A stretch of 64,000 nucleotides of DNA from Sneathiella sp. P13V-1 (GTDB taxonomy: Bacteria > Pseudomonadota > Alphaproteobacteria > Sneathiellales > Sneathiellaceae): the NCBI RefSeq assembly GCF_015143595.1, contig NZ_WYEU01000006.1, positions 52,067 to 116,066 of the forward strand, given 5' to 3'. Both the position numbers and the translations under genes were made by a program. The notes beneath the pieces are model-generated. The model was not told the DNA's origin. It was given only the letters and a program-made list of their open reading frames with translations, and did not search any database. The first letter of the stretch is position 1. Every line of letters starts with the position of its first letter. Shown here piece by piece: positions 52,310-60,004 of this stretch.

Positions 52310-53506
52310 TTATTTGGACTTCCTAAATTGAGAACGGAGTTGATGCTTCATCTTTTTCATAGCACTCTTCCACTTCTTTTTGCGCTGCGCAGTAGCACTC
52401 AAACCAATATCCACTAACTTTGGTAAGTGCTTTACAACTTCGGTATTGATAGACACTTCCCGGTCCATTGGCTTCTCATAGTAATATTTCTTTGCCTGCA
52501 TATAGCCGGATAAAACGCCGCCAATTCCCTTATAGTCCCAATTCCTCCTTGAGGGAAACCAGTCAAATGAGAGTGCATTGGAGAGGTCACTAAGTGTCTT
52601 GAAATTATGCTCACTGATGTTTTTTTCATGGATGGTGAAGTGATAGAGCAGACTAAAAAATAAGTCTTCTGCACAGGGAACGTAAGCACCGTGCTCTAAC
52701 ACTCTACGGTTTAGCATGTCCATTTCCCATGGAGCTGGATAATAACCATCACCGGTAAATCTGATATTAATTGGATAAGCTTGATCAGACACGTTTACTG
52801 TGCCGCTAAAAGGTCTCGCTAAATCTTGTTGTACATTCGCGATGGAAGCAAAGGTCTGGAAACTGTTACATAGTATATCTAACCTCTTAATTCGTTCCCT
52901 ATCCGACAGCAAACTGGCCCCTTGAAGAAGAAGGTAATGCGAACTGTAGTTTAAGATGTCGAATAGCTCTTGCCAATTCTGCCAACCACCAGCCCCCTCT
53001 AAATCTTTCTCTAACTCAATGGTGCGCCCTTTATTTCCACCATTAAGGGTTTCTTCCAAAACCTCCATTCCCAAGATTAAAGCTGACTGTGAAGAGAACT
53101 CACTAAAGTTACAGCTGCTATGAATTTGGTAGGGCTTGTCAAACCACTTCCGATATTCATTTTTTCTATCAATGATGTTTTTGTTTACAGCCTCAATAGC
53201 ACCCGAAACCGTTTTCATATAGGTAAATACTGGGGATTTATCTCTAACGATAATAAAGCTAAAAGGCGGGCGACCAATTTTCCTGTTATACTTATAAAAT
53301 GGGTTATTGGTTTCTGGGTTTTCATATAACCGTGCGATATTACTGTTGTAGTGCTCCTTACTCCAATACACCCTAAACACACCCAAAATTTCAAAGTGTT
53401 TCTCAAGGTCACTAAGTATCTCTGCTTCTTTCGAACGACCATGCTCCCAAATTGCGAAACAAGCCAGATCTTCATCTCGTGAAACTGCGGGGAAGTTTGT
53501 TATCAT
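52310..53506 (-). CDS. Nucleotidyltransferase-like protein with domains swapped (X domain, NTase-like)
   Basis: 398 residues. About 1-150 is domain X: EILSDLEKHFEILGVFRVYW, IGRPPFSFIIVRDKSPV, YQIHSSCNFSEFSSQSALIL. About 165-320 is the NTase-like part: SDRERIKRLDILCNS, YYPAPWEMDMLNRRVLEHG, AEDLFFSLLYHFTIHEKN. The first acidic residue of the D-x-D pair in the other protein is replaced by Arg here (RLDIL), so this copy may have lost catalysis. Basic C-terminal tail (KKKWKSAMKKMKHQLRSQF). It begins four bases after the RibK-like gene, forming a two-gene minus-strand operon convergent with the 50846 gene. Noticeably AT-rich. Confidence 0.7.
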   Translation of the reverse strand: MITNFPAVSRDEDLACFAIWEHGRSKEAEILSDLEKHFEILGVFRVYWSKEHYNSNIARLYENPETNNPFYKYNRKIGRPPFSFIIVRDKSPVFTYMKTVSGAIEAVNKNIIDRKNEYRKWFDKPYQIHSSCNFSEFSSQSALILGMEVLEETLNGGNKGRTIELEKDLEGAGGWQNWQELFDILNYSSHYLLLQGASLLSDRERIKRLDILCNSFQTFASIANVQQDLARPFSGTVNVSDQAYPINIRFTGDGYYPAPWEMDMLNRRVLEHGAYVPCAEDLFFSLLYHFTIHEKNISEHNFKTLSDLSNALSFDWFPSRRNWDYKGIGGVLSGYMQAKKYYYEKPMDREVSINTEVVKHLPKLVDIGLSATAQRKKKWKSAMKKMKHQLRSQFRKSK

Positions 53507-53510
53507 GGTC

Positions 53511-54038
53511 TTAAATAAACTCTTTTTTTGACTGGCAAGCCTTCTTATGAAAGAACTTGATGCCTCGGCTTAAAAACAGATCAAGCAAGTGATCGTCATA
53601 GTAAGCTTCCAACCTGCCCTTATAGAATAACTCCCATAGACGGCGACGCTTTTCAGTTGGCGGCATGATATTCTCTTTTGACACAGTAATACCTACCTTC
53701 TGTCCATCTTCTAAACCAAGCGTATTTCGCAAATGAACAGGTGCGATAACTTCAAAAACATGCATGGGGGTATAATTAAATCGGTAAAGAAGACAGGGAA
53801 TATTATTGATAGCGCCGCGAACCCCAAATAACTTACCTTTTTGGTCAAGTTGCACTGCTTTCTTCAACAGAAGAGGTTCGTCTGTGACAATATTTAGTGT
53901 CCCAGGAAAAGGGACCGCATCCAGTGTTTCCTCAATCACTTTTTGATTGATATTCACCATATCTGCCCCAAAACCACGTCCTGATACAGGAAATCCAAGT
54001 ACCTTAGTATCAACTGAGTTCCGCTGCTCGCTTTTCAT
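53511..54038 (-). CDS. CTP-dependent riboflavin-kinase-like (DUF120/RibK fold) protein
   Basis: 175 residues from the ATG at 54038; a TTG at 54077 is possible. The core (about 10-135) matches the archaeal RibK pattern in order: KVLGFPVSGRGFGADMV, the substrate/phosphate loop PFPGTLNIVTDEPL, KLFGVRGAINNIPCLLYR, MHVFEVIAPVHLRNTLGLED and GQKVGITVS. Archaeal RibK uses CTP to phosphorylate riboflavin. Bacteria make FMN with the unrelated RibF, so this protein probably phosphorylates another polyol. Heads a two-gene operon with the swapped-domain NTase-like protein. C-terminal 40 residues are an extra basic helix. Confidence 0.72.
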   Translation of the reverse strand: MKSEQRNSVDTKVLGFPVSGRGFGADMVNINQKVIEETLDAVPFPGTLNIVTDEPLLLKKAVQLDQKGKLFGVRGAINNIPCLLYRFNYTPMHVFEVIAPVHLRNTLGLEDGQKVGITVSKENIMPPTEKRRRLWELFYKGRLEAYYDDHLLDLFLSRGIKFFHKKACQSKKEFI

Positions 54039-54246
54039 TGTGGTATGCCCCAGATAACTACTCGCAAGTCCCCCCAAATATGATACCCTAACCTACTCAT
54101 CAAGGGATATGTTTAATTCTTCTTATGCCACTTTTGGAATTGAGCGCAAAGTTTTAGGTAAGGTTTCATTTATTTGCCCCACCTTCGCGGCTTTGCCGCT
54201 TGTCGGGCCCCTTGGGAGGTTCATTCACCGTTGCCCCGTTACAAAG

Positions 54247-54330
<84 letters not shown>

Positions 54331-54458
54331 ATAGCTTAACTGGTGATGAACGTAGATACACCATTTTCCATATATCGACATATTATATTGTTTTTGCTCG
54401 TATTTTTATAAACGCGCTTACGCTATTGGTGCAAAAAATATCTTGTCTTTCGCTGTCA

Positions 54459-54499
54459 GTTGCTTCCATTATGCTTCCAGATTAAAAAATGGAAGCAAC
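54459..54499. promoter_or_regulatory. Integrase leader inverted repeat and paired arm-type sites
   Basis: Perfect 11-bp inverted repeat GTTGCTTCCAT / ATGGAAGCAAC whose right arm ends one base before the integrase ATG. Inside it, GCTTCCA-N4-GCTTCCAG (54462-54480) has the same 11-bp phasing as a pair at the other end of the element (63769-63787). Likely integrase arm-binding and autoregulatory sites. Confidence 0.6.
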
Positions 54500-55660
54500 A
54501 TGACACGCCTGAATAAACGCACCATTGACGCCCTTGAGGCAACGGATAAGGATTATTTCATATGGGATGCCACCCTACCCGGCTTTGGCCTTCGGGTGCT
54601 GCCATCAGGTCGCAAATCATTCCTGATCCAGTATCGAGATAAAACCGGGAGAACCCGCCGTAAGGGTTTGGGACGTTTCGGGACTGTCACTGCCGAAGAA
54701 GCGAAGACAGAGGCGAGAGAACTTCTCTCTTCTGTTTCAAGAGGGCATAACCCCGCAGAGGAAGCAAAGCGCAAAAAGGCGGCTCTGACCGTTGCGGAGT
54801 TATGTGAACACTTTATGGAAGAGTATGTTCCCACCCACTGCAAGGAAAGCACCACGAAAGAATATCGGCGCTGCGTTGATCTATTTATCAATCCGGCAAT
54901 CGGGTCTGATCTAGCTGAAGATATAACTCGTGCCGAAATCTCAGATCTGCATCACAAGCATAGAGACAAGCCTTATCAGGCCAACCGAACATTAGGCGTT
55001 CTATCCGTTTTGTTTAATCAGGCAGAGATTTGGGGCATTCGCCCCGATGGCTCCAACCCTTGCCGTCATGTAAAGAAATATGAAGAGAAGAAACGGGAAC
55101 GCTATTTAAGCCCGGAAGAGTTTAAAAGGCTGGGGGAGACTTTAAACAAGTTGGAAGCCGAAGGCGTGGAGTCCCGCTCTGCCATCAACTGCATTCGTCT
55201 TCTGATTTTATCCGGTGCCCGTCTTGGGGAAATCCAGACATTGAAGTGGGACTATATCAAGGGCAATGTGGCGTATCTGCCGGACAGTAAGACAGGCGCA
55301 AAACGGCTCCCCCTTGGAAGCGCCGCCCAAGCCATTCTAAAGGGCATAGAACGGATTGACGGAAACCCTTATGTGATTACCGGAAGATTGCCCGGAAGCC
55401 ATCTGACGGACATGCAAAAGCCGTGGCGGCGCATTCGCAAGGTTGCAAAGATCGAAGATGTTCGCATTCATGATTTACGGCATTCCTTTGCCTCGGTTGC
55501 CGTTGGTGGCGGAGAAAGCCTCCCCATGATTGGAAAGGTCCTTGGGCATTCACAGGTTCAGACAACAGCCCGTTACGCCCATTTGGCCGATGATCCAGTT
55601 CAGGCGTCCGCAGATAAAGTATCGGAGGAGATTGCGAAACTGTTGGGCGTTGAAGGCTAA
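54500..55660 (+). CDS. int: Tyrosine recombinase/integrase
   Basis: 386 residues, P4/Bacteriophage-type island integrase. N-terminal DUF4102-like arm-binding domain (TIDALEATDKDYFIWDATLP then GFGLRVLPSG, RKGLGRFGTVTAEEAK), a core-binding SAM-like domain (about 95-190) and a catalytic domain with Arg in LSGARLGEIQTLKW, Lys in DSKTGAKRLPL, HDLRHSFAS, and GHSQVQTTARYAHL containing the nucleophile Tyr. The ATG at 54500 (MTRLNKRT) follows GGAAG and the N-terminal family motif begins there; an upstream in-frame ATG at 54443 falls in the regulatory repeat. It catalyses the tRNA-fMet integration seen here. Confidence 0.95.
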   Translation: MTRLNKRTIDALEATDKDYFIWDATLPGFGLRVLPSGRKSFLIQYRDKTGRTRRKGLGRFGTVTAEEAKTEARELLSSVSRGHNPAEEAKRKKAALTVAELCEHFMEEYVPTHCKESTTKEYRRCVDLFINPAIGSDLAEDITRAEISDLHHKHRDKPYQANRTLGVLSVLFNQAEIWGIRPDGSNPCRHVKKYEEKKRERYLSPEEFKRLGETLNKLEAEGVESRSAINCIRLLILSGARLGEIQTLKWDYIKGNVAYLPDSKTGAKRLPLGSAAQAILKGIERIDGNPYVITGRLPGSHLTDMQKPWRRIRKVAKIEDVRIHDLRHSFASVAVGGGESLPMIGKVLGHSQVQTTARYAHLADDPVQASADKVSEEIAKLLGVEG

Positions 55661-55842
55661 CCCGAATTGCCCGGTTGCTTCTGCTCCTCATCAATATCGG
55701 TTTCAAATTTCATAAGAACGGCAAAGAATACAAACAGGCCAACCGAAACCCAAAAGCTCGGTTCAAAAAGCCAATAAACAATAGAGCACCATGTTATGAC
55801 GGTTGCAAAATAAACCCAGCGGGTTTGAATGGACCATTTCAT
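55657..55842 (-). CDS. Small two-span membrane protein
   Basis: 61 residues with two hydrophobic segments (about 9-26 and 30-44) and an acidic tail (FETDIDEEQKQPGN). It overlaps the integrase stop by 4 bp in convergent orientation. No clear ribosome site, so confidence is limited; the tight packing and membrane-like composition favour a real gene. No family recognised. Confidence 0.45.
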   Translation of the reverse strand: MKWSIQTRWVYFATVITWCSIVYWLFEPSFWVSVGLFVFFAVLMKFETDIDEEQKQPGNSG

Positions 55843-56087
55843 GTTTTACAAATATGGATTTGTCCCTTCAATTTCCAGATCTGTTTATATCCCCGATTTC
55901 AAGTTCAAACGTACGGCTTTTGAACTTTACGTTTTTGAACGTTCTTTCCCTCGGCCTTTACGTGTGCCAGATGAACATCACGTAGGGAATTTTGTTCCTC
56001 TCTTATCGCGGGTGACTCTTTGCGACTCAAAACCCATAAGGTAGGATTACGCCAGTTACTTCATCTTTTTTTGAAAGGTCCGTACGT
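55843..56087. other. Non-coding stretch with short repeats
   Basis: 245 bp without a convincing gene. The middle (about 55900-55985) has clustered TTTTGAAC and TTTACG repeats (GGCTTTTGAACTTTACG then TTTTTGAACG, later CTTTACGTG), which might be regulator-binding sites upstream of the 56088 gene. No more can be claimed. Confidence 0.35.
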
Positions 56088-56774
56088 ATGACGCCCAACG
56101 ATATCTGGAATAAGGCTATTCCCCTGCCAAAGGCCCTTTATCGCTTTGGACGTAAAGACAAGATTGCTCGTCTGCAAGTTTTGGAACAGGAAGTAGCCGT
56201 CCCAGCTCTTATGCAGGTTGCCCTTGAAGCCATTCAATCTGATGAAGATAGATTCCAGAAATTGGCGGATGGTCTTAAAGATGCTCAATCCCCTTTTGCC
56301 AAAATTCGCAAAATAAAGGAAAGCATTCAGACGGAAATGTTTCGAGCCCTGAAAGCCCGCAAAGTACTGGCTTATGGCTACGATTACCCCCGAAAGGCCT
56401 CTGATCAGGCACAAGAGGTCCCGGAAGAACTTTGGAGCAGCTTTAACGACTGGAGCAAAGACAGCCTGTCAACAAACGGCCTGCGCATGGATGCAATTCG
56501 CCTGATCCCCATTAATTGGATTTCCAAAGCTCCCTCACCTGATCCAGCCCCAAAAGCCTCTCCCGGACGCCCTTCTCGCAAGGATCAGATTCTGACAGCA
56601 TTTGAAGCTTTGGATCAGGAAGGCAAAATCAATCGGGGAAATTCAATGCACTCTCATTGCGATCTGATCCGGGAATGGATTCTCCGCCATTATCCAGACG
56701 AAAGCGAGCAAACCAAAGGCCTCGGAGATCAGATTATTCGCAAGACCATCAGCCCCGTTTTTAAAAAGAAATAG
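56088..56774 (+). CDS. Element protein of unknown function
   Basis: 228 residues, soluble, predicted mostly helical, basic C-terminus. N-terminal half (MTPNDIWNKAIPLPKALYRFG, QVLEQEVAVPALMQVALEAI) and a charged middle are joined by a Pro/Ser linker (APSPDPAPKASPGRPSRKD) to a C-terminal helical domain (CDLIREWILRHYPDE). I do not recognise it. A GAAAGG ribosome site precedes the ATG. Lies between the integrase and the AlpA-like gene, where islands often carry regulatory or mobilisation accessory genes. Confidence 0.7.
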   Translation: MTPNDIWNKAIPLPKALYRFGRKDKIARLQVLEQEVAVPALMQVALEAIQSDEDRFQKLADGLKDAQSPFAKIRKIKESIQTEMFRALKARKVLAYGYDYPRKASDQAQEVPEELWSSFNDWSKDSLSTNGLRMDAIRLIPINWISKAPSPDPAPKASPGRPSRKDQILTAFEALDQEGKINRGNSMHSHCDLIREWILRHYPDESEQTKGLGDQIIRKTISPVFKKK

Positions 56775-56890
56775 GCTCATAACGGAGCTGGTAAAAAATA
56801 TAAATTAACCCTCTTTTTATACCAATTTATTTACCATCCATCTGCCTGCACATTTCCTTCATCGAAACGATTTGAATGAAAGGAAATCAA

Positions 56891-57121
56891 ATGCAGACGA
56901 CAGAAAACACATCACAACATCCAGATAGGCTTCTAACAGAAAAGGAAGCCGCTGCCTTTATGGGATACACCATGCGGGCATTGCAGAACTGGCGGCTTCG
57001 CGGCGGTGGGCCCAGTTACGTGAAAGTCTCTTCCCGCTCCATCCGCTACCGCTACAAGGATCTGGTTGCGTGGATCGAAGCCCGGATCATCAACAACACC
57101 TCTCAAACGGTCAAGATTTAA
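56891..57121 (+). CDS. AlpA-like helix-turn-helix protein (excisionase/regulator)
   Basis: 76 residues from the ATG at 56891, which has AAAGGAA upstream; an ATG five codons earlier lacks one. The HTH_17 fold is clear: LLTEKEAAAFMGYTMRALQNWR with the typical wing GGGPSYVKVSSRSIRYRYKDLVAWIEAR. AlpA-type proteins act as excisionases or transcription activators of island genes. Here it sits upstream of the replication gene and may control excision, replication or both. Confidence 0.88.
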   Translation: MQTTENTSQHPDRLLTEKEAAAFMGYTMRALQNWRLRGGGPSYVKVSSRSIRYRYKDLVAWIEARIINNTSQTVKI

Positions 57122-57290
57122 GTTTTGGCCTTGCGGGTTTGGCGATACCGCAAGGCATTTTGGGGCCGGAAGGCCGGGAGTATGGGCGGCATCGCCGTTC
57201 ATACTCCCAACCCACCTTTCGGCAAACGGAAACGGCTCAGATTGAAACTCGGATCCCCTTCCCGACCCCAAAACCCAATTCGCCATCCGC

Positions 57291-57409
57291 TGCGCGGTTA
57301 CGCGCATCCACAAACAACTGCATCCCAACGGGATGCTTCTTAACCCAAACATTGAAAACAGAAATAGCGCCGTTGGTGCAAGGAGGGGGGATTTGTAACA
57401 CCCCCCTCC
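57291..57409 (+). other. Hairpin cluster upstream of rep, candidate replication origin
   Basis: The 319-bp gap before rep contains no gene but three perfect hairpins in 120 bp: TGCGCG-GTTA-CGCGCA (57291-57306), GCATCCC-AAC-GGGATGC (57320-57336) and GGAGGGGGG / CCCCCCTCC with a 10-nt loop (57382-57409). Rolling-circle replicons use such structures as initiator nick sites or single-strand origins. Function is inferred from position only. Confidence 0.5.
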
Positions 57410-57440
57410 AGAAATACGACCGCGCAAACAGGAGAAAATT

Positions 57441-58589
57441 ATGAAGAATATTGTACATATGGGCTTTGATGGCCTCGACGTTGCTTTTGAAACGCACATT
57501 CCCGCAGACTTTGCCGCTAATCTCAGCGGTCTGAAGGAAGTGGCTGCCGCCACACGGGAGCCGCAGTTGTTGGAACGGGGCGGCACCAAAATGCATGTTG
57601 CCGACAGCGGCGGCCTTGGCGGCTACGCCTATCGGGTTGATACAGGTCCGGACGGGGCCACATGGTTCTTTAAACAACCGGGCATCAACAAAGATCCTTG
57701 GGGCATTAAAGTCTCTGTCAAATCCCTTGCCTTGGCCCTTTATGGCCTCGGCGGAGTTAGGGCCAAGCTCTTTGCCTTTATGGAAGCCGTTGGCATTCCC
57801 TATCACGATAGGGCGGAAAGCATCAGCCGGGTTGATTATTGCCTCGACTTCTTTGATCCGGATTTTGTTTTGGATCCATCCTGTTTTGTTATGCATTCCA
57901 ATTGCAGCCGGACAGAAAACCACGACATGGAAACCTATGGCCGCTCTGGTCGAGTGACCGGCGTTCGCATTGGCAAGATGCCAGGGCGACAGGTTAGCAT
58001 CTACGACAAACGGGCGGATGTGATCGCCAAAAAGAAAAAGGAGTGGTGGGAAATCTGGAACGCCAATCGCCGGGAGGCGGGCCTTCCTCTTCTAAATCCA
58101 AACGACCGCGCCACCTCTCAGGTGTGGCGGGTCGAACTCCGTGCGGGCAAAAAAATGCTAAAAGAAAAATGGAACATCCGCAAATGGTCGGATTTGGATG
58201 ATAAACTGGGAGATCTTATTCAATGGACACTCAGATCCATTCGTTATTGCGTTCCAACAGCAGACCAGAACCGCGCCCGCTGGCCCAATGCGCCGCTCTG
58301 GGATGATATCGCAAGGGAACTACAGTCTGATCTGTTTGAGATGGCCTGCAACGCCTCTCCAGCGCTTGTGAAAGAGGTTATTCGCTCCGAACATGCGGAG
58401 CTTTTGAAAGGGCAACTGATGGGGCTTGCGATTTCTTATCTTTCCATGTTGGACATTGATTACAGCGACCTCGACAAGGTTGGGCTGGAAATAAAAAAGC
58501 TGATCAATCATTCGCTTTTAACAGACAAAGAACTGTTTGAGGAAAAGATCGAAAAGGCCCAACGAAGATATGCCTTTATATCGCCGTAG
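57441..58589 (+). CDS. Replication initiation factor (Rep_trans/RstA-like)
   Basis: 382 residues. The N-terminal half starts MGFDGLDVAFETHIP and contains GGYAYRVDTGPDG, WGIKVSVKSLALALYG, ESISRVDYCLDFF; then RVTGVRIGKMPGRQVSIYDKR with the conserved Tyr, and VWRVELRAGKKMLK. This is the pattern of rolling-circle initiators found in filamentous phage (RstA), conjugative transposons and genomic islands. It would nick an origin and start replication of the excised circle. Preceded by the hairpin cluster and closed by a strong terminator. A shattered second copy of its N-terminal half lies 250 bp downstream. Confidence 0.85.
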   Translation: MKNIVHMGFDGLDVAFETHIPADFAANLSGLKEVAAATREPQLLERGGTKMHVADSGGLGGYAYRVDTGPDGATWFFKQPGINKDPWGIKVSVKSLALALYGLGGVRAKLFAFMEAVGIPYHDRAESISRVDYCLDFFDPDFVLDPSCFVMHSNCSRTENHDMETYGRSGRVTGVRIGKMPGRQVSIYDKRADVIAKKKKEWWEIWNANRREAGLPLLNPNDRATSQVWRVELRAGKKMLKEKWNIRKWSDLDDKLGDLIQWTLRSIRYCVPTADQNRARWPNAPLWDDIARELQSDLFEMACNASPALVKEVIRSEHAELLKGQLMGLAISYLSMLDIDYSDLDKVGLEIKKLINHSLLTDKELFEEKIEKAQRRYAFISP

Positions 58590-58612
58590 GAGCGATCAGG
58601 GAGCCAACCACC

Positions 58613-58646
58613 AGCCGCCAAGCATCACTTGGCGGCTTTTTCTTTT
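58613..58646 (+). terminator. Rho-independent terminator of rep
   Basis: Perfect 10-bp stem AGCCGCCAAG / CTTGGCGGCT, 5-nt loop, followed by TTTTCTTTT, 24 bp past the rep stop. Confidence 0.93.
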
Positions 58647-58839
58647 GGATATTCCGCCCCGCCAACTAATGCCCACTCTCGTTTACTTAAATATCCGTCA
58701 AAGAGCAACTGACCCAAATTAGAAGCCAAAGGACCTCTCACGGGACAAATGGCACTAGAAAAAACAATAAAATACCCGCGACCAATTGCGCTTCGACTTC
58801 TCCGCTTCAGCTTCACTTGCTTTGGGCATAGCCACCCCT

Positions 58840-59090
58840 TCAAAAAAACCTCGGTCACAATGCATGGCCTCTCTGGTGGATATGCCTATCTCTTTGATAC
58901 AGGGTCAACAGGGGAGCTTTAGAGCTTTAAGGATAACACCGCCCCCAGCGAATGGAATATTGCCGTAAAGGTTCACGCAAGCGCCCTTGCTTGTCATAGT
59001 TATCAGGAGACAAAGGATCGGATCTTTTGCAGGATATGGGCTGCATATACGGAACAGAGAGCCTCCGCCGTGTTGATTTGCTATAAGTTT
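58840..59090 (+). pseudogene. Degenerate second copy of the replication initiator
   Basis: Reading through a stop and a frameshift gives fragments homologous to the N-terminal half of the intact Rep: TMHGLSGGYAYLFDTGSTGE (Rep KMHVADSGGLGGYAYRVDTG), then after an in-frame TAG SFKDNTAPSEWNIAVKVHAS and ALA (Rep WGIKVSVKSLALA), then in a shifted frame ESLRRVDLL (Rep ESISRVDYCLDF). The order and spacing match. Sequence divergence is large, so it came from a related element, not a recent duplication. It marks an earlier insertion or recombination in the element. Confidence 0.8.
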
Positions 59091-59094
59091 TCTA

Positions 59095-59313
59095 ATGCCC
59101 AAGGCCTTTGAGCTGAACCATGAACAGTTTGTCGCCCATAACCGGGCTAAGTTGCCACCAGAAAGCCATCCCAAGAGGATTGAAGAAAGGTGGCTACGAA
59201 TTGCTGAAGAGATACGAAAACGGCCCTTAGCCGACCTTCACCGACCAATTTCGATCAGCGTGTATATTCCCGAAAGCGGACGTTATTTCAGAAAATCTGA
59301 AAATTCAAAATAG
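59095..59313 (+). CDS. Possible short gene or gene remnant
   Basis: 72-residue open frame directly after the rep remnant (starts MPKAFELNHEQFVAHNRAKL; later HPKRIEERWLRIAEEIRKRP). Composition is protein-like (charged helices) rather than random, but there is no ribosome site and the surroundings are degenerate. It may be a broken piece of a longer element gene. Confidence 0.3.
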   Translation: MPKAFELNHEQFVAHNRAKLPPESHPKRIEERWLRIAEEIRKRPLADLHRPISISVYIPESGRYFRKSENSK

Positions 59314-59501
59314 ACTTCCGTTATTGATAGACATAGCGGACTCCATTTTCAGTGCGTGAAAAGGGCAGATTTTGACCCAAGGCGGAAGTTTAATGGAAAT
59401 GTCCGACGATCTCGTCGCTGGCTTTTGTTTTTTTAGAAGTAGAGATTTAAATCTTGGACAGCCTACACCCCATCTAAGTGTCCATCTAATATTTCAAATT
59501 G
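59314..59501. other. Non-coding stretch at the edge of the metal cassette
   Basis: No gene seen. It begins just after an imperfect repeat (59274-59307) that recurs on the other side of the metal cassette (62537-62570), suggesting an old insertion boundary. Confidence 0.35.
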
Positions 59502-59909
59502 CTACCCTTGTATATTTACTTCCCTGATTCCAGCAAGAACCCCGCAAGCCTGAATTTTCCGGTTGTCGTTGCAAGTAGCTCTCAGTGAGACGAGTTGTTT
59601 TTCAAGCGTTTGCAGAGAGGATATTTGCAATCGTACCTGAGAGATGTGTTCCTCGAGTAAGGTGTTGATTTCAGCACAAGGTTGATTAGGAGAATTCTGA
59701 TAGTTTTGTAGTTTTTGAATCTCTGCCAGTGAGAGGTTCAATGCCCTACAGCTACGAATGAAAACCAATTGATCATGATGCTCTCTAGTATAATAACGAT
59801 ATCCGTTTTCCTGTCGATGAGGCCGTTGCAGCAAGCCTTTCTGTTCATAAAAACGTAACGTCTGGGTATCGAGCCCCACGAGCTTTGCCAACTGACCAAT
59901 GCGCATCAA
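59502..59909 (-). CDS. MerR family heavy-metal regulator (CadR/PbrR type)
   Basis: 135 residues. The N-terminal MerR HTH (MRIGQLAKLVGLDTQTLRFY, YEQKGLLQRPHRQENGYRYY) and long dimer helix are followed by a metal loop. Cysteines at 78, 113 and 122 (QPCAEI, ATCNDN, QACGVL) match the triad used by CadR/PbrR for Cd/Pb/Zn. It would activate the divergent CDF-lspA genes by untwisting a promoter with a 19-bp spacer, which is present at 59942-59972. Confidence 0.92.
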   Translation of the reverse strand: MMRIGQLAKLVGLDTQTLRFYEQKGLLQRPHRQENGYRYYTREHHDQLVFIRSCRALNLSLAEIQKLQNYQNSPNQPCAEINTLLEEHISQVRLQISSLQTLEKQLVSLRATCNDNRKIQACGVLAGIREVNIQG

Positions 59910-59941
59910 CTTTCTCCTTTTCTGATTTCCATTTTTTACTC

Positions 59942-59972
59942 TTGACCTTATATCGACTTTATAGTTTTAAAT
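59942..59972 (+). promoter_or_regulatory. MerR-type promoter with 19-bp spacer
   Basis: TTGACC, then 19 bp containing the imperfect dyad TTATATCGACTTTATAG, then TTAAAT. Overlong spacers with a central dyad are the hallmark of promoters activated by MerR-family proteins. It points toward the cation-transporter gene, between the two divergent genes. Confidence 0.75.
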
Positions 59973-60004
59973 ATTTTATCATCGTACTCAAGTAGATCAT
60001 TGTC

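Noticed and set aside
53511..54038. Genuine riboflavin kinase of the organism
   Set aside because: Position in a glycan-like locus, extra basic C-terminus and the normal presence of RibF in bacteria make a flavin role unlikely, though not excluded.
54459..54499. Terminator
   Set aside because: The dyad has no U-run and ends at the integrase start codon; shared heptamers at the other end of the element favour a protein-binding site.
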